Program-made: the position numbers and the translations under genes
Shown here: one piece after another, positions 1-5,560 of the stretch
How the letters are laid out: the number at the start of each line of letters is the position of its first letter
Numbering within the stretch: position 1 is the stretch's first letter
The notes under the pieces: model-generated
The model's input: the letters and a program-made list of their open reading frames with translations, nothing else
Database searches by the model: none
Told to the model about the DNA's origin: nothing
Assembly: GCA_029240475.1 (NCBI GenBank)
Contig: JAREAF010000190.1
Span: forward strand, 1 to 6,219
Direction of reading: 5' to 3'
Source: Rhodospirillales bacterium
GTDB lineage: Bacteria; Pseudomonadota; Alphaproteobacteria; JAREAF01
DNA length: 6,219 nt

Positions 1-536
1 CTGGAGCTGCCGCCATGACACCCGCAACCCGACGAGCCGCCGCCGGACGAGCTTCCGCCGGAGGAGCCGCCGCCGGAGGAGCTGCCGCCCGAGGAGCTGC
101 CGCCGGAGGAGCTGCCGCCCGAGGAGCTGCCGCCCGAGGAGCTGCCGCCCGACGAGCTGCCGCCGGAAGAGCTTCCGCCCGAGGAGCTTCCGCCCGACGA
201 GCCGCCGCCGGAGGAGCCGCCCCCTTCGTTTTCCCGGCCCGGCTCCCACTCATGCACTTCGTAGCCACCGGGCCCGGCCGCGGGGGCCAGATCCGCCAGC
301 GCGTCCAGGCACTCGACACTCGTTTCTCCGTATTTCAGGCAGACGTCGATCTGACTGAGGTCGACCTCCGCCGGGGCCGGCTTCACACGCAATGCGCGGC
401 CGGCGAAGGACGGCTCGGCGAGCATCCCTCCCAAAAGCGCGAAGACCGCGAGCGAGGTCCCGCCCAGGACCGTTATGCGCAGAGTTCGACTGGCACGCCC
501 CGGCTGCGCCGAGGTCGTTTGAGCATGACCGGACAT
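1..536 (-). CDS. Exported protein with Gly/Ser pentapeptide-repeat tail (3' end outside the window)
   Basis: I do not recognise the family. Reading from ATG at 536, 178 codons are open to the window edge with no stop. Residues 1-45 look like a signal peptide: an Arg-containing n-region (R14, R17, R20), a hydrophobic core at about 24-39, and a likely cleavage after S-F-A at 45. A short mature segment follows (46-104), mixed in charge, with Cys66 and Cys76 ten residues apart that could form a disulfide in the periplasm. From 105 to 170 the protein is almost only Gly and Ser, mainly SSSGG repeats. The visible end reads C-G-C-H-G-G-S-S, so new Cys/His residues appear just where the window cuts. 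The start is supported by a G-rich ribosome-binding site (AGGGGGG, about 8 nt upstream) and by an in-frame stop further upstream. It lies downstream of ctrA but beyond the ctrA terminator, so it is probably transcribed separately. The signal peptide and frame are seen; any function is unknown. Confidence 0.72.
   Translation of the reverse strand, partial: MSGHAQTTSAQPGRASRTLRITVLGGTSLAVFALLGGMLAEPSFAGRALRVKPAPAEVDLSQIDVCLKYGETSVECLDALADLAPAAGPGGYEVHEWEPGRENEGGGSSGGGSSGGSSSGGSSSGGSSSGGSSSGGSSSGGSSSGGSSSGGSSSGGGSSGGSSSGGGSSGCGCHGGSS
31..222. repeat. 15-bp tandem repeat, 12 full copies plus a partial one
   Basis: Twelve contiguous 15-bp units fill 31-210, and a partial unit runs to about 222. 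The plus-strand consensus is GAGGAGCTGCCGCCC, with variation at the third, eighth and last bases (for example GACGAG, CTTCC, CCGCC). The length is a multiple of three, so on the minus strand each unit encodes one Ser/Gly pentapeptide and copy-number change would keep the frame. A further related unit sits at 1-14 after a non-repeat spacer that encodes the Cys/His residues. Units at 106-150 are identical, which suggests recent duplication there. Confidence 0.9.
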
Positions 537-609
537 TCCACTTACCCCCCTGGGCCGGAGACTTTCGCCTGCGAACAGTCTCTCGCCACCCCCTTCATCC
601 GCAGATGTT

Positions 610-638
610 CAATTAGCCCACACTTAAATCAAAGTCAA
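610..638 (-). promoter_or_regulatory. Weak candidate promoter for the Gly/Ser-repeat protein gene
   Basis: The 537-766 stretch is AT-rich compared with its surroundings and holds no gene I can support. On the minus strand it contains TTGACT (638-633), close to a sigma-70 -35 box, then a 17-bp spacer and TAATTG (615-610), which matches a -10 box poorly. This would place a transcript start about 70 nt before the ATG at 536. The spacing is right but the -10 is weak, so this is only a suggestion. Confidence 0.25.
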
Positions 639-766
639 TGAAAGTTTAATGTAGATTTCGGAGTAACTAAGGTCAGCTCGGAGTTTTACTGTACGGGCGC
701 GCTTCTATACTTTCGGATTATAAATAATCAAATTCTAATACGAGAAATGAAAATTACCGTGCCACG

Positions 767-796
767 AAATAAAAAGGGCGGCCCGAGGCCGCCCTT
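767..796 (-). terminator. Rho-independent terminator of ctrA
   Basis: A perfect 10-bp GC-rich stem (774-783 paired with 787-796) closes a 3-nt loop. On the minus strand it is followed directly by TTTTTATTT. It begins 40 nt after the ctrA stop codon. The plus-strand side has no T-run after the stem, so the signal acts leftwards only. It separates ctrA from the exported-protein gene downstream. Confidence 0.9.
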
Positions 797-835
797 CCGT
801 GATCGCGATGGATTGACGTCTGTGCCGGTTTGCCC

Positions 836-1558
836 TCAGGCGCGCGCCTTGGCGAGCTCCTCCTGGTGAGCTTGGCCGGTGCCGGGCAGGTCCCGCAGCA
901 CATAGCCGCGGCCCCAAACGGTCTCGATGTAGTTCTCGCCGCCGGTCGCGGCCGCCAGCTTCTTGCGGAGCTTGCAGATGAAGACGTCGATGATCTTCAG
1001 CTCCGGCTCGTCCATCCCGCCATAGAGATGATTGAGGAACATCTCCTTGGTGAGCGTCGTGCCCTTGCGGAGCGCGAGCAGCTCCAGGATCGCGTACTCC
1101 TTGCCGGTGAGGTGCAAGGGTTGGCCGGCGATCTCGACCGTGCGGGTGTCGAGATTGACCGCGAGCTTGCCGGTCTTGATGACCGATTCCGAGTGGCCCT
1201 TGGACCGGCGGACGATCGCCTGGATCCGCGCGATCAGCTCGCGACGGTCGAACGGCTTGGTCAGATAGTCGTCGGCGCCGAAGCCCAGCCCCTTGAGTTT
1301 GCTGTCCATCTCATTGAGCCCGGACAGGATCAGGATGGGCGTGTTGACCCGCGCGGCGCGCAGCCGGCGGAGCACCTCATAGCCGTCTATGTCCGGCAGC
1401 ATGAGGTCCAGCAGGATGATGTCGTAGTCGTAGAGCTTGCCGATCTCGAGCCCGTCCTCTCCAAGATCGGTCGTGTCGCAGATGAATCCTTCCGACTTGA
1501 GCAGCAGCGCGATGCTCTGCGCCGTGTTCGAGTCGTCTTCGACAAGCAAGACACGCAT
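836..1558 (-). CDS. ctrA: Cell-cycle response regulator CtrA
   Basis: CtrA is an OmpR-type response regulator that, when phosphorylated through CckA and ChpT, controls motility, division and (in Caulobacter) replication genes. The 240 residues carry a receiver domain (1-115) with acidic pocket E7/D8/D9, phosphoacceptor D51 in the D-L-M-L-P context, and K101. A winged-helix DNA-binding domain follows at about 130-225. Its stretch from the G-K-E-Y motif near 152 to the G-R-G-Y-V-L-R-D motif near 216, including the recognition-helix region at 183-201, is close to the Caulobacter protein as I remember it. I chose ATG at 1558 because it gives the canonical M-R-V-L-L-V-E-D-D start and has a GGGGGG ribosome-binding site; an in-frame ATG at 1597 would add 13 unrelated residues. 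The protein ends in Arg-Ala after a short extension, not the Ala-Ala that marks Caulobacter CtrA for ClpXP. sciP lies 193 bp upstream in the same orientation. Identification is very secure; essentiality in this organism is unknown. Confidence 0.97.
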   Translation of the reverse strand: MRVLLVEDDSNTAQSIALLLKSEGFICDTTDLGEDGLEIGKLYDYDIILLDLMLPDIDGYEVLRRLRAARVNTPILILSGLNEMDSKLKGLGFGADDYLTKPFDRRELIARIQAIVRRSKGHSESVIKTGKLAVNLDTRTVEIAGQPLHLTGKEYAILELLALRKGTTLTKEMFLNHLYGGMDEPELKIIDVFICKLRKKLAAATGGENYIETVWGRGYVLRDLPGTGQAHQEELAKARA

Positions 1559-1625
1559 GGACTTCCCCCCTCGGTCCACCAGGCCGTGCGGCCGCAATGG
1601 TGTTAACCACGGTGACGCGAAGTCG

Positions 1626-1640
1626 TTAACAAAACCTTAC
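1626..1640 (-). promoter_or_regulatory. Candidate CtrA-binding site upstream of ctrA
   Basis: On the minus strand this reads GTAA-N7-TTAA (followed by C), one base away from the CtrA consensus TTAA-N7-TTAA. Two more isolated half-sites flank it on the minus strand: GTTAA ending at 1603 (its plus strand reads TTAACCAC) and TTAA at 1659-1656. The site lies 68-82 nt before the ctrA ATG, where an autoregulatory site is expected from Caulobacter. I see no GANTC methylation site in this upstream region, unlike the Caulobacter ctrA P1 promoter. Confidence 0.4.
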
Positions 1641-1711
1641 CAGAGGCCGACGACTTTAACACTCGAAAGAGTGATGCCGTTCGAGGGGGTTAGGGCTGCG
1701 GCGGTGGCGAG

Positions 1712-1735
1712 GCGCGGCCGTCTTGACGGCGGCGC
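1712..1735 (-). other. Interrupted palindrome / stem-loop after sciP
   Basis: Starting 17 nt beyond the sciP stop there is GCGC-x-GCCGTC-2 nt-GACGGC-x-GCGC, which can fold into a hairpin with one internal mismatch. No U-tract follows, so it is not a convincing intrinsic terminator. It may stabilise the sciP 3' end, weaken read-through into ctrA, or do nothing. Confidence 0.4.
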
Positions 1736-1751
1736 ACGGGTCTAGAGAGGC

Positions 1752-2105
1752 TCAGCCGCCGGTATTCAGTCGGACGACCGGAAAGGGCACGACGCCGCCG
1801 CCCTTGGCGCCCGAGCTTCCGCCTGTGCCGTTGGCGCGATATTCCTGCAGCCGGGTCGTGCGCAGGCCGCGCACCCCGTGCCGGTCGATCAGGCGCTGCC
1901 AAGAGGTGAACTCCTCCGAGGAGAGCGAGTAGCGCTCGCAGGCCTCCTCGAGCGTGAGCAGGCCACCGCGGACGGCGGCCACCACCTCGGCCTTGCGCCG
2001 GATGACCCAGCGCTTGGTCTCGGGCGGAGGTAGGTCGGCTATGGTGAGCGGCTCGCCGGAAGGCCCGATCACAGTGCTCGGCCGGCCGCGGGCGTCCGAA
2101 GGCAT
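1752..2105 (-). CDS. sciP: CtrA inhibitory protein SciP (DUF1153 family)
   Basis: SciP is a small helix-turn-helix protein that in Caulobacter restrains CtrA-activated transcription in G1 cells; direct contact with CtrA and direct DNA binding have both been reported. The 117 residues show the family pattern: V-I-G-P-x-G-x-P-L-T near 12-21, D-L-P-P near 24, K-R-W-V-I-R-R-K-A-E-V-V-A-A-V at 31-45, then the helix-turn-helix region G-G-L-L-T-L-E-E-A-C to S-W-Q-R at about 47-71. The family core ends near 90. Residues 91-117 are an added tail, rich in Gly and Ser, ending V-V-R-L-N-T-G-G. I prefer ATG at 2105 because it begins just ahead of the conserved core and has a GGAGAG about 12 nt upstream. 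An in-frame ATG at 2150 would add 15 residues but has no visible ribosome-binding site. It lies upstream of ctrA, same strand, and divergent from dksA. Confidence 0.92.
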   Translation of the reverse strand: MPSDARGRPSTVIGPSGEPLTIADLPPPETKRWVIRRKAEVVAAVRGGLLTLEEACERYSLSSEEFTSWQRLIDRHGVRGLRTTRLQEYRANGTGGSSGAKGGGVVPFPVVRLNTGG

Positions 2106-2319
2106 GACGGTACGACGCTCTCCAGAACAGTCGAACTTCCTGGAGGCCATTACTAGGTTGGCGCGCTTAAGAAAGAGCTAAAAAACGAGATGTGCTGCGG
2201 TGCACAAGGATTTGCCGAAATGCAACGCTCCGGGCCCTTCCAAATGGGGTGCCGATAGGCGCGTCGGTTCCTGGTTACTTTTCAAATACATGGCCGTCGA
2301 TGGTCGATCGGTGCAGCAC

Positions 2320-2347
2320 TTGCGGGCGCGAGCAATTTCCATATACT
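2320..2347 (+). promoter_or_regulatory. Candidate sigma-70 promoter for dksA
   Basis: TTGCGG (2320-2325) and TATACT (2342-2347, five of six -10 bases) are separated by 16 bp, placing a start near 2354 and a leader of about 33 nt before the ATG at 2387. The rest of the divergent 2106-2386 region holds no gene I can support. No equally good promoter is visible on the minus strand for sciP. Confidence 0.5.
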
Positions 2348-2386
2348 CGCCCCCCGTTCTAGGCTCCGATCGGAACAACGACACCC

Positions 2387-2803
2387 ATGAAGCCACTGCT
2401 TCCCCCTGACTACCGACCGACCGAAGAAGAACCCTTCATGAACCCCCTTCAACTGGAGTATTTCCGCCAGAAGCTGCTGGCCTGGCGCGCCGAGCTGCTG
2501 CAGGAATCCTCGGAGACTCTGCACCATCTTCAAGAAGAGAGTCTGGCCGAGCCCGACATCGCCGACCGGGCTTCCCTCGAAACGGACCGCTCGCTCGAAT
2601 TGCGCACGCGCGACCGCGAACGCAAGCTGATCAGCAAGATCAATGAAGCCCTGCGGCGCATTGAGGAAGGCACCTACGGCTATTGCGAGGAGACCAACGA
2701 GCCGATCAGCCTGAGGCGGCTCGAGGCGCGGCCGATCGCCACCTTGAGCCTGGAGGCGCAGGAGCGGCATGAGCGGATGGAGCGGACCCACCGCGACGAT
2801 TAA
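2387..2803 (+). CDS. dksA: RNA polymerase-binding transcription factor DksA, single-cysteine type
   Basis: DksA enters the RNA polymerase secondary channel and, with ppGpp, adjusts promoters during starvation and growth-rate change. The 138 residues contain the N-terminal L-P-x-D-Y-x-P-x-x-x-E-x-F-M-N-P segment typical of alphaproteobacterial forms, then a long coiled coil at about 22-95. The tip carries D57-x-x-D60-x-A62, matching the DxxDxA tip motif needed for activity. A globular domain follows, with G-T-Y-G-Y-C100 and R-R-L-E-A-R-P-I-A-T-L near 110-120. Of the four cysteines of the E. coli zinc finger only the first (C100) remains; the others read Thr, Ser and Glu in C-E-E-T and L-S-L-E. 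It should therefore not bind zinc in the usual way. Such cysteine-poor DksA forms are known in this class. The start at 2387 keeps the conserved N-terminus; ATG at 2438 would remove it. cckA starts 126 bp downstream on the same strand. Confidence 0.94.
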   Translation: MKPLLPPDYRPTEEEPFMNPLQLEYFRQKLLAWRAELLQESSETLHHLQEESLAEPDIADRASLETDRSLELRTRDRERKLISKINEALRRIEEGTYGYCEETNEPISLRRLEARPIATLSLEAQERHERMERTHRDD

Positions 2804-2838
2804 GGCACAGACCTGCGGCGCCCGGCCGCGCCTCGTGT

Positions 2839-2856
2839 TTAACCAATATTAACCAA
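2839..2856 (+). promoter_or_regulatory. Candidate CtrA-binding site upstream of cckA: tandem TTAACCAA
   Basis: Two identical 8-mers, TTAACCAA, at 2839-2846 and 2849-2856 are separated by TA. Each is one base from the TTAACCAT CtrA motif described in Alphaproteobacteria. The TTAA half-sites are 6 bp apart, not the 7 bp of the classic TTAA-N7-TTAA box. The element lies 74 nt before the cckA ATG in otherwise GC-rich DNA. Binding is an inference. Confidence 0.5.
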
Positions 2857-2929
2857 ACTCGCGGAGGCTGCCCCGAAGCGAAAAAGGCGGGCGGCATTGC
2901 CCTCGACGGGCGAAGGGTCGGACAGGCGC

Positions 2930-5440
2930 ATGCGATACGGGATCATCGGCGTGCTCGTCGCGGCGGGCTTGGTGCCGGCCGGCACGGCCATGGCCGCCAC
3001 CGGCGCGTCCAGCTGGACGGCGGAGGCGCTGCGTCTTGCGCTGTCGATGGGACTGGTCTTCGCCAGCGCGGCCATCGGGTACTGGCTGGCGCGGGTGCGC
3101 ACTCGCCCGCGCGTCGGTCCGATGGAGGCCGCGGTCGAAGCCGTGCCGCAGCCGCGTCAGATCGTGGATCAATCCGGACGCGTGATTGCCGCCAACGCCG
3201 CGTGCCGCGCGCTGCTTGGGGATGACCTGCCGCCGCTCCAGCGCGTGCTGGCCCGTCAGCTGTCCGCCGGCGAGTTCGATTCATTGAGGGACCTGGCCCA
3301 AAAGGCTGCGGCCGGCGAATCCGGCGAGATCGAGATCGAGGCCACGCTCGGCCCGAGCGTCGCGGGCCCGCGGCCGCTCCTGGTCGGCGCCTCGCCCGTG
3401 CCGGGGCAGCCCGGGGCGGTGCTTTGGCGTGTGGAGGACATCAGTCGCCAGCGCGCCGAGGACGAGGCCGCCTCCTCCGAGCAGCGCCGGCAGGCCGAAC
3501 TCCTCGCCGAAGCGCCGATCGGTTTCTACACCCTCGACGAGGACGGCCGCATCCTCAAGGCCAACCGGACCTTCGCGGCCTGGCTCGGCAGCACGCCCGA
3601 AGCGCTGAGCTCGGGCGGGCCGAAGCTGACGGAGGTGCTGACGAGCTCGCCTGCGGCCGCGGCGCTCGATCCGAAGTCCGAGGGTGGCGTCGGGCGCGCC
3701 GAGGTCAGCGTTCTGCGATCGGACGGCGGCACTCTCGACCTGCTGCTTTCGCAGGAGCGGGTCGAGATAGGCGGCATCGTGACCTATCGCGGCATGGCCT
3801 ACGACCTGACCGCCCAGCGCGATCTGGAGCGTCGCCTCAAGCTCGCCAGCAAGCGTTTCCAGCATTTCTTCGACAAGGCGCCGATCGGCGTTGCGCTGCT
3901 CGACCTCGACGGCCGCGTGAGCGAGCACAACCCCGCCTTCTCGGAGATCCTCGGCAACAGTGGCAACGGCATTCAGGGCCGCTTCATCGCCGACTTGGTG
4001 AAGCCGGAGTCGCGCGATGCGGTCGCGGCGGGCCTCAGGAATCTCGGGGATGCGAACCATCCGCCCGCGCCCATCGAGGTGAAGATCAACGGCAAGGACG
4101 AGACCGTGGCGTCCGTCTATCTGGCGCGGCTTGAGGATGAGCATGGCGTGCAGGCGGGGGCCGTGTGCCACATCATCGACCTCACCGAGCAGAAGCGCCT
4201 CGAGACGCAATTCGCGCAGTCGCAGAAGATGCAGGCGGTGGGCCAGCTCGCCGGCGGCATCGCGCACGACTTCAACAATCTGCTGACGGCGATGATCGGC
4301 TTCTGCGATCTGCTGCTGCTGCGGCACCGGCCGGGCGACCAGTCCTTCGCGGATATCATGCAGATCAAGCAGAACGCCAACCGCGCCGCGAACCTGGTGC
4401 GCCAGCTCCTGGCCTTCTCGCGCCAGCAGACGTTGCAGCCGCGCGTGCTCAACGTCGCCGACGCGCTGACCGAGCTGTCGCACCTGCTGCGCCGGCTGAT
4501 CGGCGAGAACATCGAGCTGAAGATGATCCATGGTCGCGAGCTGGGGCTGGTCCGGGTCGACCAAGGCCAGCTGGAGCAGGTCATCATCAACCTCGCCGTG
4601 AATGCGCGCGACGCAATGGGGCAGGGCGGCTCGCTGACGATCCGCACCAGCAACTTCGCCGCCTCGGCGCCGATCCGGCGCGGCGCGGAGGTGATGCCCG
4701 CCGGCGACTATGTCCGCATCGAGGTGAGCGACACCGGCACCGGGATCGAGCCCGAGATCATCGATCGCATCTTCGAGCCCTTCTTCTCGACCAAGGAGAT
4801 CGGCGCGGGCACCGGCCTCGGGCTTTCGACCGTCTACGGCATCGTCCGCCAGACCGGCGGCTTCGTCTTCGTCGATTCGCGCCTCGGGGAAGGCGCTACC
4901 TTCAATATCTATCTGCCGGTGCATGCCGAGGAGCGCACCGCCGAGGCGGCGAGGCTCGATTTGGGAGATGCCGCGGAAGCGGCCCGCGACCTCACCGGTA
5001 TCGGCACCATCCTCCTGGTCGAGGACGAGGACGCGGTCCGGCTGTTCGGCGCGCGCGCCCTGCGCAACAAGGGCTATGAGGTGCTGGAGGCGCGCTCGGG
5101 CGAGGAGGCGCTGGAGCTGATGACCGGCCAGGACCGGCCGATCGACCTGCTCATCACCGATGTGGTCATGCCGCGGATGGACGGGCCGACCCTGATCCGG
5201 GCCGTGCGCGAGCGCTGGCCGCGGATGAAGGTGATTTACATCTCAGGCTATGCCGAGGACGCCTTCCGCAAGCGGCTCGACGAGACCGGCGCCATCCACT
5301 TCCTTCCCAAGCCCTTCAGCCTCAAGCAGCTGGCCGGGAAGGTGAAGGAGGTGATGGACGCGCCGGCCCGCGCCGACGGCAACCAGCGCACGCCGGCGCG
5401 GCGTAACGGGCTTCAGCAGCCTTTAATCCTAAGGAATTAA
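2930..5440 (+). CDS. cckA: Hybrid sensor histidine kinase/phosphatase CckA
   Basis: CckA is the inner-membrane hybrid kinase that starts the CckA-ChpT-CtrA phosphorelay and can reverse to drain phosphate from it. The 836 residues show two hydrophobic segments (about 4-22 and 35-54), then three PAS-like regions (about 74-172, 192-297, 314-422). The dimerisation/phosphorylation domain carries H446 in G-G-I-A-H-D-F-N-N. The ATPase domain has N558 (N box), D601-x-G-x-G (G1) and G-T-G-L-G-L at 627-632 (G2). The C-terminal receiver (about 690-810) has E698/D699/E700/D701, phosphoacceptor D744 and K794. All catalytic residues are present, so both kinase and relay functions should be intact. It is longer than the Caulobacter protein (about 690 residues), mainly in the PAS part. 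I chose ATG at 2930 over an in-frame TTG at 2897, whose 11 extra residues are polar and precede the first membrane segment. recA starts 120 bp downstream. Confidence 0.96.
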   Translation: MRYGIIGVLVAAGLVPAGTAMAATGASSWTAEALRLALSMGLVFASAAIGYWLARVRTRPRVGPMEAAVEAVPQPRQIVDQSGRVIAANAACRALLGDDLPPLQRVLARQLSAGEFDSLRDLAQKAAAGESGEIEIEATLGPSVAGPRPLLVGASPVPGQPGAVLWRVEDISRQRAEDEAASSEQRRQAELLAEAPIGFYTLDEDGRILKANRTFAAWLGSTPEALSSGGPKLTEVLTSSPAAAALDPKSEGGVGRAEVSVLRSDGGTLDLLLSQERVEIGGIVTYRGMAYDLTAQRDLERRLKLASKRFQHFFDKAPIGVALLDLDGRVSEHNPAFSEILGNSGNGIQGRFIADLVKPESRDAVAAGLRNLGDANHPPAPIEVKINGKDETVASVYLARLEDEHGVQAGAVCHIIDLTEQKRLETQFAQSQKMQAVGQLAGGIAHDFNNLLTAMIGFCDLLLLRHRPGDQSFADIMQIKQNANRAANLVRQLLAFSRQQTLQPRVLNVADALTELSHLLRRLIGENIELKMIHGRELGLVRVDQGQLEQVIINLAVNARDAMGQGGSLTIRTSNFAASAPIRRGAEVMPAGDYVRIEVSDTGTGIEPEIIDRIFEPFFSTKEIGAGTGLGLSTVYGIVRQTGGFVFVDSRLGEGATFNIYLPVHAEERTAEAARLDLGDAAEAARDLTGIGTILLVEDEDAVRLFGARALRNKGYEVLEARSGEEALELMTGQDRPIDLLITDVVMPRMDGPTLIRAVRERWPRMKVIYISGYAEDAFRKRLDETGAIHFLPKPFSLKQLAGKVKEVMDAPARADGNQRTPARRNGLQQPLILRN

Positions 5441-5442
5441 CT

Positions 5443-5494
5443 GTTTTCGTTCTGTTCACATTTTCCGCTTTCAGAATCGGAACAAATCGGGTAC
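5443..5494 (+). promoter_or_regulatory. Two imperfect LexA (SOS) boxes before recA
   Basis: The alphaproteobacterial LexA box is the direct repeat GTTC-N7-GTTC (or GAAC-N7-GAAC on the other strand). Here GTTT-N7-GTTC occupies 5443-5457 and GAAC-N7-GTAC occupies 5480-5494, each with one mismatch in eight. They lie between the cckA stop and the recA ATG, where SOS control of recA is expected. No convincing -35/-10 pair is visible; TACATT at 5492-5497 is a possible -10 that would overlap the second box. Confidence 0.45.
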
Positions 5495-5507
5495 ATTTCT
5501 CCTCTGT

Positions 5508-5525
5508 CGGCGTTCCTGGACGCCG
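5508..5525 (+). other. Small stem-loop in the recA leader
   Basis: CGGCGT (5508-5513) pairs with ACGCCG (5520-5525) around a 6-nt loop, starting 53 nt before the recA ATG. No T-run follows, so it is not a terminator for cckA. It would sit in the 5' untranslated part of a recA mRNA starting near the SOS boxes, upstream of the ribosome-binding site at about 5544-5551. Confidence 0.35.
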
Positions 5526-5560
5526 GCCTCTGGGCCATGTAAGAGGGGAGGATTGGACCC

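Noticed and set aside
15..641. A 208-codon plus-strand frame starting in the 15-bp repeat
   Set aside because: Its Ala/Gly/Arg repeats are the complement of the Ser/Gly repeat; the minus-strand frame has a signal peptide and ribosome-binding site, this one has neither.
830..1606. A 258-codon plus-strand frame opposite ctrA
   Set aside because: It mirrors CtrA codon for codon and has no independent domain or start signal.
1660..1673. CACTC-GAAA-GAGTG inverted repeat upstream of ctrA
   Set aside because: Five base pairs is easily found by chance and there is no second copy to support an operator.
2200..2386. Possible small gene or RNA in the divergent region
   Set aside because: Short frames here have no ribosome-binding site or recognisable product, and no convincing RNA fold with a terminator is visible.
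2815..2840. GC-rich hairpin after dksA followed by TCGTGTTT
   Set aside because: The stem is only 5 bp, alternative pairings compete, and the T-run is short and overlaps the possible CtrA site; too weak to call a terminator.
3281..4924. A 547-codon open frame on the minus strand inside cckA
   Set aside because: It is antisense to a fully supported CckA, has the low-complexity Arg/Ala/Leu composition typical of high-GC shadow frames, and no recognisable domain.
5423..5440. TTAA pair at the end of cckA as a CtrA box for recA
   Set aside because: The half-sites are 10 bp apart instead of 7, and one overlaps the cckA stop codon.
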